Source: JABCYV01 sp963696025 (GTDB lineage: Bacteria > Acidobacteriota > Terriglobia > Terriglobales > Acidobacteriaceae). Taken from it: a DNA stretch of 64,000 nucleotides. Below the pieces are notes generated by a model. That model saw only the letters and a list, made by a program, of their open reading frames with translations. It was not told the origin of the DNA and did not search any database. The stretch is from the NCBI GenBank assembly GCA_963696025.1, contig CAVOII010000007.1:62001-126000 (forward strand). Direction: 5' to 3'. Made by a program: the position numbers and the translations under genes. This document shows, one piece after another, positions 42,405 to 51,849 of the stretch (within the stretch, counting starts at the first letter, position 1; each line of letters opens with the position of its first letter).

Positions 42405-43568
42405 ATGAAAAACGTCCTTAACACCATGCTGGACCCAACCCGCCGGAGCAGTGATGCCAAAGAATTTGAAGGCGCTCTCCGCCGTCGCATCGTCGGACAG
42501 GATCAGGCCCTCGAAAAAGTGGGGGAGATCTACCAGATGTTTCTGGCCGGACTAAACCCGCCGGGCCGTCCGGTGGGCAATCTGCTGTTCCTTGGACCCA
42601 CGGGTTCCGGCAAGACTCGCGTGGTGGAAGCCATGGCCGAGGCTTTGTTCGGGGATTCGCGCGCCTGCATCAAGATCGATTGCGCCGAATTCCAGCACTC
42701 CCACGAGATTGCCAAGCTGATTGGTTCGCCTCCGGGATACCTCGGGCACCGGGAAACCCACCCCCTGCTTACGCAAGAGGCGCTGAACCAGTGGCACACG
42801 GAGAAACTGAAGCTTTCGATCCTATTGTTCGACGAAATTGAGAAAGCCTCTGACGCGCTTTGGCAGTTGCTCCTCGGCATCCTGGACAAAGCAACGCTGA
42901 CCCTGGGTGACAACCGCCGCGTGGACCTGTCGCAGTGCATCATCATCATGACCTCGAACCTGGGCGCCGGTGAGATGAGCAACCTGGTTGACGGTGGCTT
43001 GGGATTCGCGCAGCGGCCCACCGAAGTAGACTCGAGTCTCGATGAAAAGATTAATCGCACGGCAATTGACGCGGCCCGGCGCAAATTCAGTCCTGAATTC
43101 ATGAACCGCATTGACAAGGCGGTAGTGTTTCGCACCTTGCGTTCGGAGCATCTTGAGCAAATTTTGGAAATCGAATTGGGGATGGTGCAGCAACGCATCC
43201 TGATGGCTGCAGCCACGAACCAATTCGTCTTCAGTTGCACCCCGAAAGTGAAGAGCTTCCTTTTGCACGAAGGCACCGATCCCAAGTACGGCGCCCGGCA
43301 CCTGAAGCGTGCCATCGAGCGTCATATTGTCTTTCAACTGGCCAACCTGGTGGCTACGAGTCAGGTCAAGCTGGGAGATTTCATCCGCATCGATTTGAGC
43401 CCGGAAGGCCGGCTCACCTTCGTGAAGGAAGCCGAGAACGCCATGGTTCCTATGCTGCTGGAGCGCTATGGCGCGGCTGCGGGAGTACTTCCAATGTCAG
43501 CTCGAACTGCGCGGCCGGTCGCTTCTCGCCGCGAGCTCGGTGCAACCGGAACCACCGACAGCAAATAA
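42405..43568 (+). CDS. stand-alone ClpB-D2-like AAA+ ATPase
   Basis: A 387-residue single AAA+ module. IVGQDQALEKVGEIYQMF, Walker A GPTGSGKT, the pore-like SPPGYLGH, Walker B LLFDEIEKAS, sensor 1 IIMTSNLGAGEM, a probable arginine finger (FMNRIDKAVVFR) and sensor 2 (YGARHLKRAIERHI) follow the order of the second ATPase domain of ClpB/ClpA and its small domain. It lacks the N-domain, first ATPase ring, coiled coil and ClpX zinc finger. It may be a remodelling factor of its own; partners are unknown. It has a terminator at 43595. Confidence 0.88.
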   Translation: MKNVLNTMLDPTRRSSDAKEFEGALRRRIVGQDQALEKVGEIYQMFLAGLNPPGRPVGNLLFLGPTGSGKTRVVEAMAEALFGDSRACIKIDCAEFQHSHEIAKLIGSPPGYLGHRETHPLLTQEALNQWHTEKLKLSILLFDEIEKASDALWQLLLGILDKATLTLGDNRRVDLSQCIIIMTSNLGAGEMSNLVDGGLGFAQRPTEVDSSLDEKINRTAIDAARRKFSPEFMNRIDKAVVFRTLRSEHLEQILEIELGMVQQRILMAAATNQFVFSCTPKVKSFLLHEGTDPKYGARHLKRAIERHIVFQLANLVATSQVKLGDFIRIDLSPEGRLTFVKEAENAMVPMLLERYGAAAGVLPMSARTARPVASRRELGATGTTDSK

Positions 43569-43594
43569 TTCCGGTTCGATTGCGTAACCCTCCG

Positions 43595-43626
43595 AGGCGC
43601 CGGCAAGCTGGCGCCTGTTTTTGTTT
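43595..43626 (+). terminator. rho-independent terminator after the AAA+ gene
   Basis: AGGCGCC (43595-43601) pairs with GGCGCCT (43610-43616) and is followed by GTTTTTGTTT. Confidence 0.88.
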
Positions 43627-43702
43627 CGGCGCAAGTAGCTGAAGCCAATCTCGGTCGCACTTCCGCGGCCACGAATCCTAACCCGTATGACTCCTGACAG
43701 TG

Positions 43703-43736
43703 TGCCACCCACCTTCAGAAAGTGAAGGCTGGGGCA
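43703..43736. repeat. REP-like palindrome, intergenic copy
   Basis: TGCCACCCACCTTCA (43703-43717), a short loop, and TGAAGGCTGGGGCA (43723-43736) form an imperfect stem. It resembles the palindromes inside alaS (31050 and 31637) in having a GTGCC(C)CA core next to a stem of (A)CCTT type. Confidence 0.5.
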
Positions 43737-43759
43737 ACCTGCCAATATCACCACGAGCT

Positions 43760-44167
43760 TCAGAAAAGATTTCGGCGATTGCGTTTGAGATAGTCCAGCA
43801 TCTCTTTCACTTGTTCCGGTGTGCCATTCCAGTCAGGCGGGTAAGGCGGATAGGCGGTTATACGATTACAGTAGTCGACGTCTTCCACCTTCAGATAGCA
43901 CGCTTTCCATGCACGTTTGCCGTTTTCCTGAACGGGATCTGTGTGCATCTTCAGTGTGTTGGGCAAGACGACAATGGCAAATACAGCGAGCGCCACCGCC
44001 CTCTTTGTGCGGTCTCCCCACGACAGCAGATGCAGGTACAGCGCTAGAAATGCTGGCACAAGCAAGCCCAGATAGCGCGAGCTCTGCGCTGGCGCTGGCA
44101 ATCCGATGCAGACGCGACCGATCGCGGCGCTCAGCGTGAACAAAAGTGTAAAGCCGAGCAATGCCAC
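43760..44167 (-). pseudogene. C-terminal part of an interrupted membrane protein
   Basis: 135 residues in the same frame as the upstream part (44222-45151), from which a single TAG codon at 44222-44224 and 18 further in-frame codons separate it. Three hydrophobic segments (LLGFTLLFTLSAAIGRVCIG; LGLLVPAFLALYLHLLSWG; AVALAVFAIVVLPNTL) are followed by a soluble tail rich in Tyr, Pro and Asn. The 18 codons after the stop (HGARLWRASHWADLDVTV) read as coding. It is therefore most likely the end of one gene of about 464 codons. Confidence 0.7.
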
Positions 44168-44221
44168 GACCGTTACATCGAGGTCAGCCCAATGCGATGC
44201 GCGCCAAAGCCTGGCTCCATG

Positions 44222-45151
44222 CTACAGCAGCAACACTACAATTACCACCGTCAGCAGCCCACCCAGAACTGTTGCGAGCACCAGCGACCGCCGAACACCC
44301 ACAAAAAACGTGAGCATGAGGCTAACAAACCACGGATAATTTAGCGGATGTGGATCCGGAAATACGAAACAGTGGACCGCGGGGATCCACTTGTATTGAT
44401 AGAAGAAGCTTGCCAACGATATTGCCGCCAATCCGAGAACGGCCACGGGTAGGGTCGCCCGCCTCGGCGATACGCGCACGGTCCGCCCGATGTCCAGGGC
44501 CAGCAGCGCCAGAGTGACGATTCCCATGAAAAATCCAAAGCCAGTGTAAACTAGAAGAAAATTCAAGACGACGATTGAGCTGTATCGCGCCGGCTCCCTG
44601 CGTATCATCCACGCCAGACAGTACAGCATTATGAGTAATTCTGGAAATGCTGAATACGAAGGGTTCGGCACACCGATGAGTATGTCCATCGGGGCCAGCG
44701 TAAGGAACAGGCAGGGGATGACAACGTCGGCGTAATCGAGTTTGCCGAAAATCTTTACCCTCAGCCAGACCGCAAATGAGGCGGCGGCAAGTATTACGGC
44801 TACAATCAGCAGTCCCTCCGCACGGTCGCTCCAATGCGTCCAGTCCAGCACCAACCTGTCAAAGACCAGTCCGATTCCTTCGCGATGCGGTCCGTGCTGC
44901 CAGGTGAATGTCCGCCATAGCGAGGCGTGAGCGAACAGTGGCTCGCAGAACTCCCACTGAACCCAAAAAAGAAGGTTTACCGAGTGTCGACACACGACCA
45001 CGACCATGCGCGATCCGAGCGCGACAAAAGCGATAACCAACAGAAACTGGGGTAAGTGGCGGGTAGGCCACCTTTCACGGATTTTGTGCCCGAGCCCTCT
45101 AAACCTGGGGGTGGCCCATCGTTGCGTTCTTTGCGGTTGGTCTGTCGGCAA
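44222..45151 (-). pseudogene. polytopic membrane protein interrupted by an amber codon
   Basis: 309 residues with about eight hydrophobic segments (for example LLIVAVILAAASFAVWLRV, LLIMLYCLAWMIRRE and VLNFLLVYTGFGFFMGIV). It is similar in general form to large lipid-linked sugar transferases or uncharacterised acidobacterial membrane proteins, but no catalytic motif is clear. It ends at TAG 44222-44224, after which the same frame continues for 154 codons. A CAG to TAG change would explain it. A REP-like stretch lies in its first codons (about 45107-45140). Confidence 0.6.
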
Positions 45152-45248
45152 TCTATCAATACTAGACGATCAACTTTGCCGTTTGTTGAGATGGAAGGGA
45201 GATTTGCCTGAAGAAATTTAGGGTCGGCCACGTGGAGGCGACTCCGTC

Positions 45249-45836
45249 CTACCCGCCCTGCTTCAGCTCCGTCAGAACTTGCCGAGCGATTTCTTTCAGG
45301 GTCTCGAAGACGCCCGGGCCCTGGAAGGCTACGGCTTCGATCACTGGCTCATTCTTGCGGCGTAACTGCTTCGCCAGGTTCTCTGCCGGCAGAACATTTG
45401 GCAGGTCGCGCTTGTTGAGTTGCAGGACGTAGGGAATCTTGTGGAAATCGTAGCCGTGTTCCTTGAGGTTGGCCATCAGGTTGTCGAGCGCCTCGACGTT
45501 GGCGTCCATGCGCTCTTCCTGCGAGTCGGCCACGAAGACGATGCCATCGACGCCCCGCAGGATCAGCTTGCGGCTGGCGTCATAAAACACCTGACCCGGA
45601 ACCGTATAAAGGTGGATGCGAGTTTTGAAGCCGCGCACCGAGCCCAGGTCGAGGGGCAAGAAGTCGAAGAACAGAGTACGCTCCGTCTCCGTGGCCAGCG
45701 AAATCATCTTTCCCTTCTGCTGTTCAGCAGTTTTCTGATAGATGAACTGCAGGTTAGTCGTCTTGCCGCCTAGTCCGGCGCCATAGTAGACGATCTTGCA
45801 ATTGATCTCGCGGGCGGCAAAGTTAATGAAACTCAA
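45249..45836 (-). CDS. mglA: MglA-type small GTPase
   Basis: A 195-residue Ras-like GTPase. The start is TTG at 45836 with GAGGAAAG before it, giving the canonical N-terminus (MSFINFAAREINCKIVYYG). The P-loop is GAGLGGKTTNL, the switch II-like segment is YTVPGQVFYDASRKLILRG (with the MglA-specific PGQ) and the base-recognition NKRD is in LQLNKRDLPNVL. MglA sets polarity of gliding and pilus motility with MglB; no MglB (roadblock) gene lies in the window. The upstream gene ends 164 bases away. Confidence 0.92.
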   Translation of the reverse strand: MSFINFAAREINCKIVYYGAGLGGKTTNLQFIYQKTAEQQKGKMISLATETERTLFFDFLPLDLGSVRGFKTRIHLYTVPGQVFYDASRKLILRGVDGIVFVADSQEERMDANVEALDNLMANLKEHGYDFHKIPYVLQLNKRDLPNVLPAENLAKQLRRKNEPVIEAVAFQGPGVFETLKEIARQVLTELKQGG

Positions 45837-46000
45837 GACTTTCCTCAAAACAGCGGCGAACAGCCGATGCGCCGACTGCCTCCGCATTCAGATTTTGCTT
45901 GGTGCTGCTGGTTTTATACCACAGGCTTCGGCTTTGCCGGCAGGTTACTCTGGTTACTGGCTGCAACTTAGGCCGCCTCAAGAATCAGCAGCCGTAGGAC

Positions 46001-47335
46001 TTAGTGCCGCGGAGCCGCGACGGCCGGGTAATAGCCGTCCTTGGCATATACCTTCAGATCCGGACGCGCCACTTTGACTTCGATCGTTCGGTAAGTACTG
46101 CTGGGGGTGGCGCGGGTCGCGTAACCGACAGTGTAAAGGTTGCGGGCGTCTCCCACCGCGCGGGCATACGCGCTTTCGATGGCATCACGGGAGAATTCCG
46201 TAAAGACCTCTCCCCCCGTGGCGTTGGCATACTTGGGCAGGATGTCGCTGTAACCCTGCAGCGGTATGTGAAACTTTGATATTTTGCTGTAACCCGGAAT
46301 CGCCGCTGACTCCACTCCCAGGCCATAGACGAGGATCCCATTCGAGAGCAGAACTCGCAACACGTCGCGATAGCTTGCGTCGCTGCGGTATTCACGGCCA
46401 TCGCTGATGATGAAAATGATCTTGCGGCGAGTACGCTCACGCCGGCTCAAGTCCATAGCTGCCGCTAGGATGGCGTCGTTCAGCACATGCGACTCTTTGG
46501 CAGGGGTCGACACAGTCGGCACGTTAGGATCCAGCGGACGCCCATTCACCACCGGCCCCTGCGGACCCAGCGGACCGTTCAGAACGGCCGGGCCGTTGTT
46601 CCGGCCTCGCGCCATCTTCAGTTCGTTTAGCACGTCGGCCAATTTTTTCCCTGCAGCAGCGAAGTCCGACACCCGGGAGACATTGCTGCTGTAGGTATAA
46701 ATCGCAACCTCATCAAACCCGCTAAACGCACCCTCCAGCGTGGGAAATGTCTGGTTGACCTTCTGCACGGCAACGTCCGGCATTCCCAGGTCAAAGATGA
46801 CCGCGGCCGACAACGCGAACGGATCACTGGTAAAAAAGTTCAGTTTCTGCTTCTGGCCATCTTCATAAACCGAAAAATCTTTGGAGAACAGTCCGGACAC
46901 CACGTGGCCCGCCTGGTCAGTCACTCTCACGGGGACCAAAACATCGTTCACCGGGACCACAAACTTGTAGAGACCTTCATTCGGACCCGTCGGCTCTGTC
47001 GCCGTTCCGGGCGGCACAGTCTTTATGTTAAAAGGAGGCACCGCCGTCGTGTTCTCCGGCGTGGGCGTCGGAGCACCCGGGGGAGTGGTCCCACTTGGTG
47101 GCGCCTGGTTTGGAGGCGGTGCGGGTTCCGGTTCGGCCACAGGCGGCGCTGGTGGAAACTGCGGCACCGGTCGCGTGGCCGAAGGCGCGTCAGGGATATC
47201 TTGCCGCGCCGGATCTTGCTTAGGCGAATCTTGCTGTTGGGCGATCCCGATCAGCGTGATCAGGCATGGAAACAGGCACAGGGTCAGCACCCTGAGGCAG
47301 ACCCCCCGCCGTTGATCCCTGATCACTCGGAGCAC
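46001..47335 (-). CDS. secreted VWFA-related domain protein with degenerate MIDAS
   Basis: A 444-residue protein of the acidobacterial VWFA-related family. A signal peptide is followed by about 70 residues of Pro/Ala/Thr-rich linker. The domain opens with VNDVLVPVRVTDQAGHVVSG and KDFSVYEDGQKQKLNFF. The metal-ion site should read DxSxS, but here it is FDLGMPDVAV, so metal binding at this site is probably lost. The later DGREYRSD and GGEVFTEFS parts are kept. The start is GTG 47335 with AAGGGG upstream. It is divergent from a second family member at 47453. Confidence 0.85.
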   Translation of the reverse strand: MLRVIRDQRRGVCLRVLTLCLFPCLITLIGIAQQQDSPKQDPARQDIPDAPSATRPVPQFPPAPPVAEPEPAPPPNQAPPSGTTPPGAPTPTPENTTAVPPFNIKTVPPGTATEPTGPNEGLYKFVVPVNDVLVPVRVTDQAGHVVSGLFSKDFSVYEDGQKQKLNFFTSDPFALSAAVIFDLGMPDVAVQKVNQTFPTLEGAFSGFDEVAIYTYSSNVSRVSDFAAAGKKLADVLNELKMARGRNNGPAVLNGPLGPQGPVVNGRPLDPNVPTVSTPAKESHVLNDAILAAAMDLSRRERTRRKIIFIISDGREYRSDASYRDVLRVLLSNGILVYGLGVESAAIPGYSKISKFHIPLQGYSDILPKYANATGGEVFTEFSRDAIESAYARAVGDARNLYTVGYATRATPSSTYRTIEVKVARPDLKVYAKDGYYPAVAAPRH

Positions 47336-47452
47336 CAGGTTACCCCTTCCTTTTGCCCTGACAACTGCTGTAATTTCGGATGCTGAGACCGCCGATTTGG
47401 TGCATCTAAGCTAGAGGAATAGACTAACAAAAAGCACGAGAGAATACTTCTG

Positions 47453-48505
47453 ATGCTCAAAATCCCTGCCTTTCAGTCTTTTGTTGGTCTGTTGCTCGTC
47501 GCCGGTCTCTTCTCGCCCCTTCTCTCTCAGGCTCAGCAGATGCCTCGTCTCGTGACTCCCGACCAGAGTCCGGCGCAGGAGCAGACTCCGGACGACTCAG
47601 TCAGCACGCTGAAGGTCAACGTAAATGTTGTCCAGTTGTTCTTCAATGTCAAGGACAAGAAAGGGGCATTGATCCCCAGCCTGCCCAAAGACGACTTCGA
47701 AATATTCGAAGACAGCAAGCCCCAGACCATCAAATACTTCACGGCAGAGTCAAATCTGCCGCTCACTCTCGGGATTCTTATCGATTCGAGCGGCAGCCAG
47801 ATGCGCGTTTTGGACATGGAAAAGGAAATCGGGGGCGCATTCCTCTCCCAGATCCTGCGTGAGAAGGACATGGCCTTCGTGCTCGGCTTCGATGTGAATG
47901 TAGACTTGCTTCAGGATTTTACCAACTCCACGCGTCTACTCAAGACGGCGCTCAACAGCGCGAAGATCAACACTGGCGGCGGCAGTGGCGCTGGAATTCC
48001 AGGTATGGGTGGTGGACCGGTACCCACTAACAATCCGCGCGGCACTCTGCTCTACGACGCGGTTTATCTCGCTTCGCACGATGAGCTGGCACAACAGGTC
48101 GGACGCAAAGCCATGATCCTTCTCACTGACGGAGAAGACCAGGGCAGCCAGCTTAGACTCAAAGATGCCGAGGAAGCGGCGCAAAAATCCGACAGTATCG
48201 TCTATGTCCTGTTGTGTGCGGATCGCGGCTTCTACGGCGGTTTCGGCTACTCCGGCGAAAGCGAGATGAAGAAACTTACCCAGGAAACCGGCGGCCGCGT
48301 CATTGACGTGGGAAATAAGCCGGAGAAGCTGAAACAAGCCTTCGACCAGATTGCCCAGGAGCTACGCAGCCAATACAACATCGGCTACACGCCCACCAAC
48401 ACAGCTCAGGACGGCAGCTTCCGTAAGGTGGAGATCCACACTAAGAACAAAGACTATAAGATCCAGGCCCGCACCGGCTATTACGCTGCGGCGAAGCGAG
48501 ACTAG
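47453..48505 (+). CDS. secreted VWFA-related domain protein
   Basis: A 350-residue secreted protein of the same family (signal peptide, short linker, then VNVNVVQLFFNVKDKKGALI and KDDFEIFEDSKPQTIKYF). The MIDAS motif is intact: IDSSGSQMRV, then a DGEDQGSQ loop. Conserved C-terminal YNIGYTPTN and ARTGYYA segments are seen in all three family members here. Members of this family are numerous in acidobacteria; their ligands are unknown. It starts only 117 bases from the divergent 46001-47335 gene, so the two may share control. Confidence 0.88.
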   Translation: MLKIPAFQSFVGLLLVAGLFSPLLSQAQQMPRLVTPDQSPAQEQTPDDSVSTLKVNVNVVQLFFNVKDKKGALIPSLPKDDFEIFEDSKPQTIKYFTAESNLPLTLGILIDSSGSQMRVLDMEKEIGGAFLSQILREKDMAFVLGFDVNVDLLQDFTNSTRLLKTALNSAKINTGGGSGAGIPGMGGGPVPTNNPRGTLLYDAVYLASHDELAQQVGRKAMILLTDGEDQGSQLRLKDAEEAAQKSDSIVYVLLCADRGFYGGFGYSGESEMKKLTQETGGRVIDVGNKPEKLKQAFDQIAQELRSQYNIGYTPTNTAQDGSFRKVEIHTKNKDYKIQARTGYYAAAKRD

Positions 48506-48604
48506 CATCGAACCGCTCCCGTAAAATGTGTGTTTCCGTGGTTCGCTGCTAATCGGGATTCTTGGTCACTATCCGCGCGAACTCCCTTGCTCTTACAATC
48601 GGTC

Positions 48605-49741
48605 ATGCCTGTCGCGGCGCACGACGCTTACCGCGTATTGATCGAACTTGGTGCCGCCATCGTTGGTCTGGCCGTCCTGGCGCGCCTGGCCAGTCGATGG
48701 GGTTTGTCCTCCATTCCGCTGTACCTGCTGGCAGGCCTTGCCTTTGGTAACGGCGGACTGGCGCCCCTCAACCTCAGTGAAAATTTCATCAAGATCGGCG
48801 GAGAAATTGGTGTGCTCCTGCTCCTGTTTATGTTGGGTCTTGAGTACAGTGGCGAAGAATTGCGGGAAAACCTGAAGAAGGGATTTTCTGCAGGCGTGGT
48901 TGATTTCGCACTCAACTTTCCTCCGGGATTAATTGCCGGTCTTGTTCTCGGTTGGAAGCCATTGCCTGCCACCCTCCTCGGTGGAGTCACTTACATTTCA
49001 TCCTCGGGGATCATCGCCAAAGTACTTTCGGATCTGCAGCGCCTGAACAAGCCAGAGACTCCAGGAATCCTCTCCGTTCTGGTGCTGGAAGACTTGGCAA
49101 TGGCTGTGTATCTGCCACTGGTAGGAGTCCTCATCGCGGGTGGTGGGCCGGCAACAATTGCTCTGTCAGTTTCGGTCGCAGTCCTGGCGGTTCTGGTTGT
49201 GCTCTTCATCGCTTTGCGCTTCGGTGGAGCACTGAGCCAGTTTTTGGCCCACGAATCGGACGAGATTGTATTGCTCACCACCTTCGGAATCGTGCTGCTG
49301 GTCGCTGGCCTTGCCGAGCGCTTTCAAGTGTCGTCCGCGATCGGAGCGTTTCTGGTTGGCATCGCAGTATCGGGACGCATTGCAGAACAATCGCGCCGAT
49401 TACTCACGCCCCTGCGCGATTTGTTCGCTGCAACGTTTTTCTTCTTTTTTGGACTTGAGGTTGATCCGGCAACCCTACCGGCAGCCCTTCCAGCGGCCGC
49501 GAGTCTCGCCGTGGTTAGCGGACTCACCAAGGTGATTACCGGCTATTGGACAGCCCGGCGATCAGGCATCGACCGATCCGGTTGTATCCGAGCCGGAACC
49601 ACGCTGGTGGCGCGTGGCGAATTCTCAATCGTGATTGCAGGATTGGGGGTGGTCGTGGAACCGAGGCTGGGATCGCTCTCGGCGGCATATGTTCTTCTCT
49701 TGGCAATTTTGGGCCCATCGTTGGCGCGTCTCGCCAAATGA
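48605..49741 (+). CDS. CPA2-family cation:proton antiporter
   Basis: About 378 residues with some 11-12 transmembrane helices. LLFMLGLEYSGEELRENLKK, the helix break region YISSSGIIAKVLSDL, VLVLEDLAMAVYLPL and FFFFGLEVDPATLPA are those of KefB/NhaA-like monovalent cation:proton antiporters. There is no C-terminal TrkA-N domain. The ion is probably K+ or Na+. The start is uncertain: ATG 48605 is used, and a GTG at 48530 is in frame. Confidence 0.86.
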   Translation: MPVAAHDAYRVLIELGAAIVGLAVLARLASRWGLSSIPLYLLAGLAFGNGGLAPLNLSENFIKIGGEIGVLLLLFMLGLEYSGEELRENLKKGFSAGVVDFALNFPPGLIAGLVLGWKPLPATLLGGVTYISSSGIIAKVLSDLQRLNKPETPGILSVLVLEDLAMAVYLPLVGVLIAGGGPATIALSVSVAVLAVLVVLFIALRFGGALSQFLAHESDEIVLLTTFGIVLLVAGLAERFQVSSAIGAFLVGIAVSGRIAEQSRRLLTPLRDLFAATFFFFFGLEVDPATLPAALPAAASLAVVSGLTKVITGYWTARRSGIDRSGCIRAGTTLVARGEFSIVIAGLGVVVEPRLGSLSAAYVLLLAILGPSLARLAK

Positions 49742-49765
49742 CAGGAACCCTTCGCCGGCACTCTC

Positions 49766-51220
49766 TCAGTTGTCGTCGGGTTCGCACCTCGCTTCCGATC
49801 GGATTTTCTCTCCCAGCAGTGTGGCCACAGAATTCAGATCCTTGGCAAGCGCGAGCCGCCAACGTCCCACCGAATGCTCCGCCAGTTCTTCCATGGTTTG
49901 TTCAAACGCCTGCATAGCTTCCGCGACCTGAGCCTTAAGTGCGCCCGAAATCGAACCTTCAATTTCCTTTTGGATGGTGTTTAACCGGCGGCAAGCCTGA
50001 TCGAGTTGATTTTCAAGATCCTTGGCCCCATCTGTTTTGAGTTTCCGGAGGACCACTCCTGCAGTGCTGTCCAGTTCAGTAGTTGCCGCAGCAACGATGT
50101 CGCCGGCGATCTTTTCCAGATGTGCATCGAGATTTGACTCAAATTGTCGCACGGATTCGTCGAGCTTCCCCGTGCGGCTGCCCAGGTCAACAACTCGTGC
50201 CTCGAGTTGCGCCGACTTTGACTCGACCGCCGCCTGCACTTGTTCTATTTCCCTGCGATAGGCATCGTGTTCTTCACCTAAACGTTGATGCAGGACTTGC
50301 AAGTGTTCCTCGCCTCGCCGGTCCAGGCGGCTTCCCGCCTCCAGAGCCTGCTGCTGAAACTTCTCCGCGCCAGCGCGAAGCTGATGCCGCACCGTATCGG
50401 CCATCTCTAGCGAGATAGCCTGCGATCGTTGCTCGACGGCTTGCAGGTCTTGTGATACCCGCTGCCTGAAGTCTTCTTGGGCTATAGTTATTTTTTCTTC
50501 GATGGCCGCTTTGGCCGCTCCGAATACCTGGGCCCCTTGTTCGCGCGCTTGTTGCAGGGCCTGCGCTCCCAGTTCTTGCCGCAGGCGCGACCACAGCTGC
50601 TCTTCCAGCTCTGGAGGAATCTGTGACAGCGACACTTCAAATCGGCTGCGCTTGGATTCTCCTCGTACCATTTTCTCTTTGATCTCTGTCAGGTCTGCGT
50701 TCAACGGCCTGACCAGTTCGGTAAGCAGGGACTTCAAATGCTCGTCTGAGAGTTGTTTCTCAAGTTTGTCGAATACAGCTTTCAACGTGGGCGGGTTGGG
50801 ACTTAGTGGTTGATGTACGGGCTCGGAGTTCACCACCGAGATTTTTCGAGGCCGCGGCGCGGTAGGCTTAGACATCTCCACCAATTCCATCCATTCTTCG
50901 GGACAAGGTTTTAATCCCCAGAAATTTTCCGGCCGGTCGAGCTTTACGCCTAGTTTCCAGCCCAGTTCATCGGACTCCATTGGCTGGCAGACGACAACGC
51001 GGGCCATGGTTTCGCGGCCTTCTTTGGTTTGAAAGCGCAACGGAACCCCAGCTTCGAGTCTGACGGGTGAACGCATCGCACAACCATGAGCATTGACCAC
51101 CAAGGTCTCGCAGACTTCTGAGAAATTGATGGCCGGCTCCAGGCTGGTGACGCGTATCGGGACACTGATCGGCACCCTCGAACTGCGCCGTGGTGTATCG
51201 GCTACATCTGCACGCTGCAT
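49766..51220 (-). CDS. PilZ-like domain fused to a long coiled coil
   Basis: 484 residues. The N-terminal 110 residues resemble PilZ, starting RRSSRVPISVPIRV with NAHGCAMRS and a later LGWKLGVKLD; PilZ often binds cyclic di-GMP. About 330 residues of helical heptad sequence follow (VSLSQIPPELEEQLWSRLRQ, QALQQAREQGAQVFGAAKAA, and so on), similar to apolipoprotein-like helical proteins. The start at 51220 has GGGG just upstream; the frame stays open 33 codons further. The fusion suggests a cyclic di-GMP-linked scaffold, but this is an inference. Confidence 0.8.
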   Translation of the reverse strand: MQRADVADTPRRSSRVPISVPIRVTSLEPAINFSEVCETLVVNAHGCAMRSPVRLEAGVPLRFQTKEGRETMARVVVCQPMESDELGWKLGVKLDRPENFWGLKPCPEEWMELVEMSKPTAPRPRKISVVNSEPVHQPLSPNPPTLKAVFDKLEKQLSDEHLKSLLTELVRPLNADLTEIKEKMVRGESKRSRFEVSLSQIPPELEEQLWSRLRQELGAQALQQAREQGAQVFGAAKAAIEEKITIAQEDFRQRVSQDLQAVEQRSQAISLEMADTVRHQLRAGAEKFQQQALEAGSRLDRRGEEHLQVLHQRLGEEHDAYRREIEQVQAAVESKSAQLEARVVDLGSRTGKLDESVRQFESNLDAHLEKIAGDIVAAATTELDSTAGVVLRKLKTDGAKDLENQLDQACRRLNTIQKEIEGSISGALKAQVAEAMQAFEQTMEELAEHSVGRWRLALAKDLNSVATLLGEKIRSEARCEPDDN

Positions 51221-51604
51221 AGTTGTCCCCTTTTCGGAAGAGTGCGCCGTGGCTATTCCCAATATGGATCGGCTCTCGTCTCCTGTAAGGTAACCCCAAG
51301 TCTGCCTCCTCGCCCTCACTCAAGAGTGTCTTTACATTGTGTTCTACCGGACACTGCCCCTTCGTAATTGGATCTGTGGTGCAATTCTGGTCAACGCGGT
51401 ATCTGCAGTGGGAGATGCAGAGGGCCTATATTGGTCGCAGCTTCTGGTGGCTTACTCTTCTCGCGTGCGCCTGAGCCATGCCCGGGTAATGAGACTAGGC
51501 ACTGGCCATCAGCCTTCGCCGAATGAACCAAGGAGTGAGCCTGTCCGGACGCTTTTGCGGTAACGTGAGCCTACCTTGACTTCACCCAAAGGACCAACAC
51601 CGGC

Positions 51605-51820
51605 ATGACCACACCATTCCTGAAGCGGTTCCTGCAGAGATGCTGCCCTCATCGTTTTTCCTGGCCGCACGCTGGCCCTTACGGCCAGGACTACCAGATC
51701 TGCCTGATCTGTGGAGTGGCCTACGAATATGACTGTGCAAACATGCGCCAGACCGGTCGGTTGGCGGCAACTTTCGAGGCGCGAGACGAATACTTGCCTA
51801 GGAAACAACCCAACAAATGA
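51605..51820 (+). CDS. small cysteine-pair protein
   Basis: A 71-residue protein, MTTPFLKRFLQRCCPHRFSW..., with CC-x-H near the start and CLICG at about residue 33-37; these could hold one zinc. The motif CPHRFSWP plus YQICLICGVAYEYD recurs in short acidobacterial proteins that I remember only as hypothetical. The ribosome site before ATG 51605 is weak. Function unknown. Confidence 0.6.
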   Translation: MTTPFLKRFLQRCCPHRFSWPHAGPYGQDYQICLICGVAYEYDCANMRQTGRLAATFEARDEYLPRKQPNK

Positions 51821-51849
51821 TTAGATCAGTCTGAGGCGAGGTCGGACTT

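Noticed and set aside
44222..44224. Pyrrolysine or other recoding of the TAG
   Set aside because: No pyl genes or recoding element is seen; a single nonsense change is simpler.
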